Positions 19,292-29,048 of a stretch of DNA of 60,000 bases are shown here, piece by piece. Position 1 is the stretch's first letter, and each line of letters begins with the position of its first letter. The translations under genes were made by a program, and so were the position numbers. A model generated the notes under the pieces. That model saw only the letters and a list, made by a program, of their open reading frames with translations. It searched no databases and was not told the DNA's origin. The DNA comes from Symsagittifera roscoffensis (lineage: Eukaryota; Xenacoelomorpha; Acoela; Convolutidae). The stretch covers positions 30,160,390 to 30,220,389 of the forward strand of contig NC_087070.1 of assembly GCF_963678635.1 (NCBI RefSeq), given 5' to 3'.

Positions 19292-20366
19292 AGACAAACG
19301 ATGCCATAAAAGAATACCTATCTTTTATAAGAATAAAGTACATTTCGTTGACACACTTTCACGAAGAACCTATTTCTGGGATACCGCAGTCCCATGTGGA
19401 TCAGAAAATAGCCACAATGTAGTACAACTAAACCCTGATGAAGATAAATATTACCTTCTCACCCCATATCCCACATTAATGCAATCACTCAAAAAATTTT
19501 CACCAGAAAGCATTCGCGCTATCGCTCGAAACCCAAATATAGACTTACAATCAATAGGAATATACTCAAAATCAGATATTCAACATCACATTAGAACACA
19601 ACAATTCCAAGAATTATTAACACAAATGGACGCAATACAAAGACAATCAATTGACCAAAACTTACGCAAACTTGCCGAAACCGCAGGATTTGCAGACATC
19701 TATACGCAAGACTATAGCGGATATTTTAAAGACATTAAAGATTATATATATCTAAACGGTGAAAAATACCGTCCCCAAGATATATCACCCATCAATATTT
19801 TTAGCTTTGTTACACTCAAGAATGAAATTCTTGATTTTCTAGGATGGCCCTACTACATCTTAGAAAAACTGACTATTTTATACGCAATGTTTAACTTTAT
19901 TGGATTTCTTTTCTCACTCTTAAAAGGAATCTATAACACATGTGCTATACACACACAAGTCAATAGACAAGCAAGTGTAGCACGCATACTTTTTGCAGGA
20001 TTTTTTGGAATTTTTTCTACATCAATAAACAAAATTCTTTTAGATGCACAAATAAAAGAATACAACACAAAAATAGCAACAAGACAGAACACATACGACG
20101 AAGAACATAACAATGTAGACACAACGCCAACAGCACCACAGTTACCACCCCTACCACATAACCATCCATTATCCCTAGTCCCACGTAATTTTCGAAACTT
20201 AGCAATAACACATAACCAAAATTTTAGACCAACCATATCACAAAGTCCCATCCAACATATAATGACACGCCACTCACAAGATGAAAATACTTATGAACAA
20301 ATTATAGAACAACCCCATACCACCGCTTTTCAGTCTCAAAATAATAATTTTTTTAGCCCACGATGA
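19230..20366 (+). CDS. Env-like glycoprotein, C-terminal part in +1 frame
   Basis: The true continuation probably starts inside the overlap with the preceding ORF rather than at the ATG at 19230. It includes further ectodomain with cysteines, a long hydrophobic region near 19840-19935 (WPYYILEKLTILYAMFNFI.., a likely membrane anchor), a second hydrophobic stretch at about 19985-20040, and a tail of about 100 residues rich in Asn, Pro and Gln. It stops with TGA overlapping the next ATG as ATGA (20363-20366). Either a base insertion broke env, or translation changes frame by +1; the sequence does not tell which. Confidence 0.6.
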   Translation: MKETFYGFILVPKKYHHYVFEDKRCHKRIPIFYKNKVHFVDTLSRRTYFWDTAVPCGSENSHNVVQLNPDEDKYYLLTPYPTLMQSLKKFSPESIRAIARNPNIDLQSIGIYSKSDIQHHIRTQQFQELLTQMDAIQRQSIDQNLRKLAETAGFADIYTQDYSGYFKDIKDYIYLNGEKYRPQDISPINIFSFVTLKNEILDFLGWPYYILEKLTILYAMFNFIGFLFSLLKGIYNTCAIHTQVNRQASVARILFAGFFGIFSTSINKILLDAQIKEYNTKIATRQNTYDEEHNNVDTTPTAPQLPPLPHNHPLSLVPRNFRNLAITHNQNFRPTISQSPIQHIMTRHSQDENTYEQIIEQPHTTAFQSQNNNFFSPR

Positions 20367-21583
20367 GCCGACAACTTGGATCCTTACACCGATCAAATTC
20401 CCACCCAACCAACCTCACTACTCCAATTACAATAATACCACTTTTTGCTTTCCCACCACCCGATTTCCCAACCAGTAATGTAACATCAGGCATGAATTCC
20501 GACACTAATTCACACATCTCAGTTTTATACTCCACGTCACAACTCAATAACCCGAATATTGAAACCCCCGATGAATTTGCCGACTCTGAACCATCTCCAT
20601 CCAATAATTTTCCCACCAACCCCTCAATTTTTTCCCACCCCCCTTTTCAACCAATGCTACCAAATAACCCCGTCCCCACCAATTCTACACCCACCAACCC
20701 CTCAATTTTTTCCCACCCCCCTTTTCAACCAATGCTACCAAATAACCCCGTCCCCACCAATTCTACACCCTCTTATGCTTCCCAAGTCACTCCAACCTAT
20801 TCTTCATATCATTCAGACCGCTCATCCAATTCTCCAGATACCCCCCAAATCTCCCCAGAACTAGATAATTTTATTACATTACAACAACAACCCTACCACC
20901 TTGATACCCCCACCATAAACCATATTTCATCCACAATAGATTCATCCAACCCTCCTACCCCTACACCCTCTTCAATTTATACCGAATCATTAGCACCATC
21001 ATCCACATCTACTGAATCTTCACTCAGCACTAATAGAGCTTACCGCACTTTTAAAAGAAAGTTCCCCAACCATCCTTTCCCAGCAAAACCAGGAACAGCC
21101 CGTGAATATATAAATCACCCAAATCACACTAACACAAAAGAATTTTTAGCTATCACCTTACCCTCATTTCCACAATACACCTTAAACACCCCTCACGACA
21201 CTAACGAAACACGCAGCTTTGTAGACGAATACGTTTTAATGCCTACTCTTTCTTGGACCTCATATTATCATTTTACTAATCCCCTTTGCTTACCTTTATC
21301 TAACACTCACATCGATATAGAACGAAATAAGGACATGCTATATCGACTCATTACACCATTAACACCTAGACAATTTACTTACATTGGATATAAAAAATCA
21401 CTAAAAACACACACTGCACCCCGAGCTAATGAATATACACTAGAATATTACGATCATAACATCATCAGAGCTAACCAAGATCAATTCTTAGACGACGATC
21501 GCTTCGCTAACCCACAAATCACCGAGAAATTTTTCATTAAAACCATATGTATTTACACTAAATATCTTCGATCGCAAGTTTGA
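20363..21583 (+). CDS. 3' ORF, Pro/Ser/Thr-rich (406 aa), first part
   Basis: It starts at an ATGA overlap with the Env-like frame. The N-terminal half is disordered, rich in P, S, T and N, and contains a perfect 26-residue tandem repeat. From about residue 225 the composition becomes normal (YRTFKRKFPNHPFPAKPGT, later LSWTSYYHFTNPLCLPL). The frame stops at 21581-21583, but the next frame (+1) is open from 21492 and continues a globular-looking protein to 22247. No homology recognised. Confidence 0.55.
   Translation: MSRQLGSLHRSNSHPTNLTTPITIIPLFAFPPPDFPTSNVTSGMNSDTNSHISVLYSTSQLNNPNIETPDEFADSEPSPSNNFPTNPSIFSHPPFQPMLPNNPVPTNSTPTNPSIFSHPPFQPMLPNNPVPTNSTPSYASQVTPTYSSYHSDRSSNSPDTPQISPELDNFITLQQQPYHLDTPTINHISSTIDSSNPPTPTPSSIYTESLAPSSTSTESSLSTNRAYRTFKRKFPNHPFPAKPGTAREYINHPNHTNTKEFLAITLPSFPQYTLNTPHDTNETRSFVDEYVLMPTLSWTSYYHFTNPLCLPLSNTHIDIERNKDMLYRLITPLTPRQFTYIGYKKSLKTHTAPRANEYTLEYYDHNIIRANQDQFLDDDRFANPQITEKFFIKTICIYTKYLRSQV
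20614..20769 (+). repeat. Perfect 78-bp tandem duplication (two units)
   Basis: The unit beginning caccaacccctcaatttttt at 20614 recurs at 20692 without any visible change. It adds exactly 26 codons and keeps the frame, so the duplication is recent and tolerated. Confidence 0.9.
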
Positions 21584-22247
21584 CCACATTATTTCAGAAG
21601 CACTAATAGACACACAAGCCTACGAAAGTTTTAAAGAACGCTTCCAAATATTTTCACTAACCTTTCATTTCCTTGCACCACATGAAAGAGATTTGCACTG
21701 CTCACACGATATTATGTTGCGCACTAAACAAACACACACATATACATATTATCGTTTCATCCAAAATCACTTTGACCTACACACTCCCTCCCGACAACCA
21801 CACCATCGTTTTCAATTCATCAATTCCAAATACACATCACCATTCTTTCTTAACTTCACATATTGCATTAAAGATACTAACCTTCATGGTATTCTTCGAA
21901 ATTATGATCCCATAACCCAAATGTATATCTTTTGCCCCATCACCAAGACCCTCAACGCCGAAGAATCCCGACCCTTCCTTATCCCACACGAATTTGTACA
22001 ACCTATAGAAATCCCCATTTTAGAATTCATCCACAACACTAAATTCAATCACAAATTATATAATCTAATCCAAAACACACCTTACGAGTTTGTAGTTGGC
22101 ACTGAAGAACTAACCACCATTAAAGCACTTCAATTGCTTTGGCCACTGCTTCAAACTAAAAATATCATCCGCATCTTAGCTAAATTACTAACAACTTCAG
22201 ATCTCATCCACGACATCTTCCCCCACGGTTTCTTCCCCGACGACTAA
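21492..22247 (+). CDS. 3' ORF, second part in +1 frame
   Basis: The frame is open from 21492 to the TAA at 22245-22247 and has no ATG near its beginning. It reads on from the end of the preceding ORF, with about 90 bases of overlap. The break lies near the T and A runs at 21530-21542. The product has typical globular composition (PFLIPHEFVQPIEIPILEFI, LYNLIQNTPYEFVVGTEEL). Function unknown. The stop is followed after three bases by a strong splice donor. Confidence 0.5.
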   Translation, partial: TTIASLTHKSPRNFSLKPYVFTLNIFDRKFDHIISEALIDTQAYESFKERFQIFSLTFHFLAPHERDLHCSHDIMLRTKQTHTYTYYRFIQNHFDLHTPSRQPHHRFQFINSKYTSPFFLNFTYCIKDTNLHGILRNYDPITQMYIFCPITKTLNAEESRPFLIPHEFVQPIEIPILEFIHNTKFNHKLYNLIQNTPYEFVVGTEELTTIKALQLLWPLLQTKNIIRILAKLLTTSDLIHDIFPHGFFPDD

Positions 22248-22250
22248 CAG

Positions 22251-22327
22251 GTAAGTATGAACTATACATATTATTAACTAGTTATTAAAATTAGAAACTA
22301 ACCATTCTTTATTCATGTTTTCTTTAG
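22251..22327 (+). other. Predicted 77-bp intron just after the last ORF
   Basis: A textbook donor (acag|gtaagt) is followed by a branch-point-like ctaac and a pyrimidine-rich acceptor (tgttttctttag). All three elements fit a small spliceosomal intron in the 3' untranslated region of the element. Confidence 0.55.
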
Positions 22328-23846
22328 AATTTTAGCCTTCATCCAACGATCATCTGAAAAATTCACAAAAGAAAAATAAAAAAATAGCAAACTTCTTCAA
22401 ACACTGTTTAAAACTCTATTAAATTTTTGCACCAACAATTAAATAAATATAATACCAATGCAGTAATTTAATTTATAAATTTTTCCCCCACAAGCAGTAA
22501 ATCTAATTATGATGAAAATTTGTAACTTAATCTTTCCCAATAAATAGCAGTAAAATTAAAAATTCTATGTAATAAATTAATAAGAAGCAAATGCAGTACT
22601 AACCTTTTGATATTTTCATTCACTCGCACAAGAATTCTATCCAAATTCTCACAGCTCGCCCACGAAGAATTGTTTAAATAATGAATTTTAGTTTCAAGCT
22701 TTCACACTCAACAACTCTAACACACGATAACAAGTTTCAAACTTTCCTTTAACCCGGTTGGAAAGGAATTATATACTAAACAAAACTAACCAATGCAGCT
22801 TACTAAACACCACAACACATAGCATAACAGCATGACTAAGAAAAGGAAACCAACGGTACCCAAACCGGATTAACCCAGTTTAAAACTGGATAATTTATTC
22901 TTTTGAAGACTATTATAAAGTCTAAGAAAGAAATAATAAAACACAAAAAAGTCGAAAGACAAACCCATACCACAAACAATTTGATTTTTGAAAAAAAGGA
23001 CACAACCAACAAAACATAAGAAAAACCACAACAAACCCAACATAAAACGTTGTCACATAACAGGACCTCTCACAAAAACCGCATGCAATCATACTCCCAC
23101 TCCTGGCCTAACCCACCAGAAGAGGACGTCCTGAGCATGCTCTATAGCCGGCCTAACCCACCGCGCTACATCCACGCTTTGTGACACACACTCCTATTTT
23201 TAATAAGAGCTACTCAAGGGTGAGTAACTCTTCAAAATAACTGAACTAAAACAAAAAGCTTTTGTGGAAACAACTAACTAAAATCATAATTAAAAAATAT
23301 TAAACTAATAAAAGTTTTATAAAATGTAAATTACATTATGCAATACATAGATCAGAATACAACACCAAGGACGAACATCCAAAGACAAAACGACCCCACT
23401 ACACTCGAAAAAGAATGGCCAACCACAATCAATATGCCGCCCACAATCACAACTCAAAGGATTTAGAGTACGACTTGACTTCGCAGAAAAGGACTTCATT
23501 GAACTAGACCAATGACCACCTCGATGTTCAAGTATACGTACAGATCCGAGTAACCAGGCATCCCCTCCACGCACAATCTCCACGCCATTCCCAGACAAGA
23601 TCAAAACACAAAGAAGTTCTCATCAATGAAACAGAAAAACCTGACATAGCCAACCATTCTGAAATCAGATTTGAGTTTGTTGCGAAAACCCAGTCGTTGT
23701 CTTGAGAAGACACAACGATTGAATCTGGGGCTTCTCTAATAAGAAAACCCAGAAGAAATAAGATGTTCGCCAAATATCAACGTCCATCATCCATCCTTTG
23801 AATTGCAGAAAGACTATTCTAAAAAACTCTGTAAAACCCGGATGGG
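22328..23846 (+). other. 3' untranslated region of the LTR element, ending in a polypurine tract
   Basis: About 1.5 kb without a supported gene. It is very AT-rich to about 23030, with a short GC-richer patch near 23080-23180 that repeats the phrase ggcctaacccacc twice. The last bases before the LTR (ccggatggg) are the candidate polypurine primer for plus-strand synthesis, though it is short. Confidence 0.55.
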
Positions 23847-24256
23847 TGGAACCTGATCTAAACTACATTTTATGATTGGATAAATTAGATATTTTACCAC
23901 TGTAAAGTATTTAATATTAACCAATCATGATCCATCCAACTAACAACCCACTTATTTGTAAGTGCTGAAATTACTTGTAATTTCAGCACCAGAGAGATTT
24001 GAATTTAACTTAGAAATTAGTTAACTCTCCAAGAAGACTTCAGCAACCGCAATAAACCAGTATACCCTAGATCTATTGAGCCTAGCAGAGACTAGTTAAA
24101 CAACCTGAGACTAGATAGTATAAGAGTAAGATTAGGATTGGTATTAGACTAAGAAGTTGCACGAATCTATCCGGCCGAAAATAAGATAGCGTGACGAGCA
24201 GACGGTGTACCCTATCCGAAATTACTCTATGAGTTATACACTTCGGTCCTAACTCA
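23847..24256 (+). repeat. 3' LTR
   Basis: Same 410-bp sequence as the 5' LTR with one base difference (C at 23937). Followed by the ATAT target duplication at 24257-24260. Confidence 0.97.
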
Positions 24257-24431
24257 ATATTAAGAATTTTTAAAGTTAATAAATCATATTGGAAGTTTCA
24301 TCCTAAAAGTCAATCATAAAATATTTTTGAAATATCAAGACTTTTAAATAGAATATTCTTTTATTCTAGCTTATGATCAAATGTAAATGAGATTTTTAGA
24401 AACGCTTTCAAGGGAAATTGAAAAGCGCTTC

Positions 24432-25203
24432 GGGGTTTTTCTGTTATACGGCACCAAAATTAACAGAAGGTTTAATTTGAGTTTTTGTTTAAAAGTCAAA
24501 TTAAAGTTTCAACTAAAAATATATTGATTGATGTTCAAACAAAGTTATCAGAATGTATGTATAATCAGCCTGAAAATAATTTTTCAAAATTGTTATAAAA
24601 CAAATATAAGTATTGAGCGGTAAATTGGTTTCAACCAATCAGGTTGAAGCATTATATAACATTCTCAAGACCCAAAAATATCAATTTTGGACCTTATAAT
24701 CAGACCAAAGATTTCTGCTGCTGTATAGAGCGAATTCTGCTGCTTCATTAAAAAAAATCTGCCTTTTTCTGCTCTATGAAAATTCTCATTAATGATGCGT
24801 CATTTACACAAACAATACTGTTTTAGTCGCTTTTCCAAAAAAAAATAATGTGAAAAACGAGCAGAGCAGTTTCAGGAAGCAAAATAGCAGAGTCGCGGAT
24901 AGATTCATTTTTTGTATTTTTGAGAAATAGAGCAGTTTTTGATATGAATTTAGTCAAGTAGAGCAGAGACGTGTATTTTGTATCCGAGAAATAGAATTGC
25001 AGCTGTCATTTTTTTATTTTAAAAAGAATCGACGGTTCGTTCCTGTTTTACGGCCCAAAACTGGTTTTTTAATTTGAAAATTGGTTCATATTGCTCTCTG
25101 CTAATTTGTTGAATTTAATTCAGCAAAGAAAATAATGATTTTCATTCAAAATAGAAGCTCAAATAAATTTAGGTAATTTTGGGCCGTATAACAGAAAAGA
25201 CCC
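24432..25203. mobile_element. Inverted-repeat DNA transposon remnant (MITE-like)
   Basis: The left end (ggggtttttctgttatacgg, then caccaaaatta) matches the reverse complement of the right end (taattttgggccgtataac, then agaaaagaccc) over about 30 bases with few differences. The inside has no coding capacity and repeats gagcag/agcaga words. A second left-end-like copy (tcctgttttacggcccaaaa) lies at about 25041, so a smaller 160-bp unit may be nested. No clear target duplication was found. Confidence 0.55.
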
Positions 25204-25374
25204 ACACGTTGGTTTGACTTGTTACATGTCGATAAACGCAATCAAAATACTTGCGGTGTGACTTTTGGTTTATCTTGAGGTTTAAAATTAATTTGCTATT
25301 ATGTGAATTACTTTAGTTTCGAAAATGGATTTTTTTTAAGACTTCACTTTCGATACAGTTGTCTCTAATTGTAG

Positions 25375-25577
25375 GCAAGATGTTATCGAGTGAGAAGATG
25401 GAGGAGTTGAAGAGAGTGATTGAGGCGGAGAGACACAAACTGTTCTCCCAGGTGGACATGGAGGAGAGTGAGAAGAACCAAGTGCAGCTGCAGCTGGCCA
25501 AGAAGGAGGCGGAGTTGAGCAGGGCTCAGCAGGAGCAGGATGCACTCCAGGAGAGGCTCGAGGCACTCAAACGCAAA
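25375..25577 (+). CDS. KIF3A: KIF3A exon: first stalk coiled coil
   Basis: Encodes SEKMEELKRVIEAERHKLFS followed by QVDMEESEKNQVQLQLAKKE and AELSRAQQEQDALQERLEAL, a heptad-repeat coiled coil equivalent to the KIF3A stalk after the charged hinge. It completes the split codon left by the exon ending at 3980 and ends in phase 0. The acceptor is tctaattgtag and the donor is aaa|gtgaga. The stalk pairs with the partner kinesin-II motor subunit. Confidence 0.93.
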
Positions 25578-26288
25578 GTGAGATAAAACACCTCGTTGTT
25601 GTCCTTTTCCCCGCCTGTGGAATTATTGGTGAAAGGTTTGGTCACCTTGTCTCATTCTAATGAAATCTGGCTTGAATAATAAATGCTGGGGGAATGCTAT
25701 AAACAGTCTTGTAAAGTCATTGGGTACAGAGTAAAATTGAGGTTGATATAGAAAAGAAAAAGAGCCGTTAATATTCACGTGAAATGATTGAAAAAAGGGG
25801 CCAAGTTCGACTGGTTGGGAGAAGAGACATCAAGCGTGTTTTTTTCCTTCTTTGGGGCTCACTGAGGCCGTGTGTTTCTCTCCGTTTTTTTTTTCAGAGA
25901 TGAGAGAGGACCTTTTTCTGTACCACTCAATTTCCTCTTATTTAAAGTCGCGACTTTTGTTTCAATTTAGGCGATCTTTCTACGTAATACAAACAGCATG
26001 CGTTTTGACAATACCCGTTTAATTAAATTAAAGCACATTCGTTTTAACTTTTAATGTGCAAAAATATAAGGTAGTAGGCGTCAGTTTTCTGGTGATTGAG
26101 TCTTTGAATTGGTCGCAGTAGACAGGTATTGGATCCCCGCTGTGGCAATTTCAAGTCTCGCTTTCCCTACGCTTATACCATTTGTTATTGCGTGTTATAA
26201 CTTTTTTTTTGCTTGTTTGCCAAAGTCCATGTTCAGTCCTTTGTATTATGGCAATACGATGTCTTGACCGATGTGATTATTCTGACAG

Positions 26289-26531
26289 GTACTGGTGGGT
26301 GGGGTGGACTTGCTCGAAAAAGCACAGGAACAAGAGAGACTGCTGGAGGAAAGTGCGAAAGAGTTGCAAGCGAGACAGGCCAAGGAGGAGGAGCTTAGGA
26401 AGAGGCTTCTGAAGAAAGAGGCTGAGCAGAAAAAGGCAGAGGAGAAGTTCACTAACATGCAGGAGGAGGCGGACGTCAAGACACGCGCTCTCAAGAAGGC
26501 CTTCCACCAGCTCATGTCTGCAAAGAGCGAA
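26289..26531 (+). CDS. KIF3A: KIF3A exon: central stalk (VGGVDLL segment)
   Basis: Starts [37 protein letters not shown] is diagnostic of kinesin-II stalks. It is 81 codons, phase 0 at both ends, with acceptor attctgacag and donor gaa|gtaacg. The remainder is continuous charged coiled coil ending [13 protein letters not shown]. Confidence 0.95.
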
Positions 26532-26692
26532 GTAACGTCTTCATTTTTTCAATTATACATTAACTAGGTTATTTGGTTATTTAATAAATATGAAATATCC
26601 TGAGAGTGATGTTTCTGTTTTGGAGTTTCAAGTGCTTTTATTGCTGCATTTTTTATGATAATATCATCTATATGTTAGTCTCTGTTGATTAG

Positions 26693-26872
26693 CTGGCAGA
26701 CATCCAAGAGGAACACGGGCGAGAGAGGGAGGCTTTGCTGCAGTCCATCCGGGAACTGCACAAAGAACTCTCGCAACAGGTGCTCATTGTGAACAGCTAT
26801 ATACCCCCTGACCAACTGGCTCTGATTGAGAGAAACGTCACTTGGAGCGAAGAAATTGGAGAGTTCCAACTG
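26693..26872 (+). CDS. KIF3A: KIF3A exon: end of stalk
   Basis: Encodes 60 residues from LADIQEEHGREREALLQSIR through VLIVNSYIPPDQLALIERNV to WSEEIGEFQL. The 'IPP..L..IE..V.W.E.IGE.QL' stretch is the conserved globular transition at the end of the KIF3A stalk. Phase 0 at both ends; donor ctg|gtaaac. Confidence 0.94.
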
Positions 26873-28049
26873 GTAAACAGAATTTTTGAATCTTTTTCAA
26901 TCATACCTAATCAAAATGGCCAGAAAAAGCCGCTTGGAAAAGAACAGAACGGCCATTTGGTAACTATGAAATATATCCGATGCTCATTTGTTCACGAAGT
27001 CATGTTTTTTCACAGACGAGCTGACAAGCGTACTGTTTTATTACGAATCCTATTTTTAATCTAACTCGCATAAATTAGTGTGTATTTTGTTGTTCATTTT
27101 TGTAGCATAGCATTGTCAATTTAATGTGTTCGATACGCTTTATTGGTGCATGACTAGTGTTTACTTAACACAAGAGCACATCATAGAATTGGAATGACGT
27201 TAGACTTGCAATCTCCAAGTGGGAGGTTTGATTCGGAAAATTTCCATTTTATACTATGCAAAGTTTGTGCATTTTAAGTCTCCCTTTTGTCGCCTTCTTG
27301 CTTGTCTCGCCTGGTTTATATGAGCGTCATTGGCACAACTGCGTAGGGCAGTGAACTGGAAAAGTTTATTGTCCCAGGACTGGGGTTTTATTCCCATAGA
27401 AGGTATCTATTTTTCAAAAGATGGGTTTTTCTTCTTTTTTGACCTTTTTAAAGCTACTTTTTGAGTTTCTTTGCTTGTTTGCCAAGTGCAGATTTGCTTC
27501 ACTGTTTAACTATTAGTGCGTGTTAACTACTTAAGGAGACTGTTAGAAGATACTTAAGGAATTGCGAAGGCAATTGACTCAGTCTCATACACTAAACTGA
27601 GCGGTCTTATGTACTAAACGGGCCAAAACATAACTAATTAAATTATTGTTCCGACCATTTGAAAAATGGGGAGAAACTTCGCATTCGAGGTTTTTAGTTT
27701 TTTTCTTTTTGTTTTCCACGCAAAATCAGCTACCACAAACAAATAATCATCGGACTGGGTTGAGTGATATATCATATTAAAGCCGTTTCAATCGTGATTC
27801 GAACCAAATTTAAAGATTTGCAAAAAATTTTCCGTGTCAAGAAAAACTGATTTGAAATTTTAGATTTTTCGTCTTAGTTGGCGCGAATATCAGAGAGAGT
27901 AATGCTAAGCTAACAAACAGTCGCGTGCTATTACGTCATTGTGTTCACAGTTCGTTTGACGATTTCTATTGCTATTTAAACACGCAAATATTAATTCCAA
28001 GCACGTTCTGAATAAAAATCTTATCGGATACTCAATTAAACACCGAAAC

Positions 28050-28991
28050 GATGGAATATACCGAAGAATGCACTAATGCAGCCGCATCTTTATCACCTGA
28101 AATACTCAACAACCTATTGAAAACCGTGGAAACTACAAAAACAAGTTTATAACTTGGAAGTTAAGGTTACTAAAAAGAACAACGATATTTATGATTTGGA
28201 AAAAGAAGTCGCAGAACTGAAAAAAAGGGTAAATGCCCTAGAAAGGTACACAAGTAAGGATACCCTTATCTTTCGCAATTTCGATTTGGATCCCCGATCA
28301 AATTCATTGTCTGAGGACTTCTGCCAACTTGTTAAAAACATATTTTCATACTATATCGAACCATGCTCAATCAAAGCAATACACCCGCTTCCTGTAAAGA
28401 ACCAGAATAATAGGGGAATGAAATCAGCGCCCATTATAGTAAAGTTCGTGTACTTCGCACACAAAGACAATATTTACCAACTCAAATCAAGACTTGCCGC
28501 ATGCTTTAACTCACACGGAGAGAAAATGTATATTACTGAGCGTCTATCCCAACATGACGTCACTCTAAAGAAAAAGTGTGAGTCACTGGGATTAATAACG
28601 ACTACCATGAACTGCCAAGTGAAACTTTACTACAAAGCTAACAATGGGTCGGTCCTTCTACTCGAAACATGTGGACAGTGTCAGTGAAATCGAAAAAGCT
28701 GCAAATTCAGCCATAAAACGTGACCACAGAGATAACGTCTACAACTATCCAAATCCACGGAGAAATGAAAGCAATTCTAAACCCTTCTGGAAACGCAACC
28801 AGATGCCAAGATTTAATATAGACAACGCATCGAGCAGGCAGCCTCCCCCAACGCCGGGTCAAAATAAAAGATCGCATCAAGAAATTACCCCTACTAGACC
28901 AATGGTGGACGGTAATACGTGCAAGCAGCACATCAACGAAGACACAAACGAAGCAATGTCAACAAGAGATGTCACAACAAGTGGTAGCTAG
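28050..28991 (+). pseudogene. LINE ORF1 (coiled coil plus RRM-like), frame-broken
   Basis: The N-terminus starts at ATG 28050 but runs into a stop near 28152. The +1 frame continues with a short coiled coil (DLEKEVAELKKRVNALERY) and an RRM-like nucleic-acid-binding segment (SKDTLIFRNFDLD, then APIIVKFVYFAHKDNIYQLK). A further frame (28644-28991) carries a basic Pro/Asn-rich tail. This is the usual layout of a LINE ORF1 chaperone. Confidence 0.6.
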
Positions 28992-29048
28992 CAAACCAAC
29001 TCTGAATTTTCAGATTAACTCTTAGTTCTACTTTGCAAGCTTTTAGTT

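Larger units (their letters stand above)
5278..24256 (+). mobile_element. Full-length 19-kb Ty3/gypsy-type LTR retrotransposon with env-like and accessory ORFs
   Basis: The element runs from LTR to LTR (18,979 bp) inside a KIF3A intron and in the same orientation as the gene. The LTRs are 410 bp each, begin TG and end CA, and differ at one base (T at 5368, C at 23937). A 4-bp ATAT duplication flanks it (5274-5277 and 24257-24260), as expected for Ty3/gypsy integrases. A primer-binding site follows the 5' LTR by two bases. In order it holds a leader, a basic ORF, Gag-Pol, a 0.6-kb gap, two small membrane ORFs, an ATG-less ORF, an Env-like region, a proline/serine-rich 3' gene with a frame break, and 1.6 kb of 3' untranslated sequence. 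Typical Ty3/gypsy elements are 5-10 kb, so this is very large. Gag-Pol is uninterrupted, while Env and the 3' gene each show one frame change. Confidence 0.96.

Noticed and set aside
20559-20864. 101-aa proline-rich ORF overlapping the 3' gene
   Set aside because: It is an out-of-frame reading of the 78-bp tandem repeat in the larger ORF.
23080-23200. Possible tRNA or SINE on the minus strand inside the element's 3' UTR
   Set aside because: Only an A-box-like gtgggttaggcc is repeated; there is no B-box or cloverleaf.
26246-26515. Minus-strand Ser/Leu-rich ORFs over the KIF3A stalk exon
   Set aside because: They are antisense shadows of the coiled-coil coding sequence.
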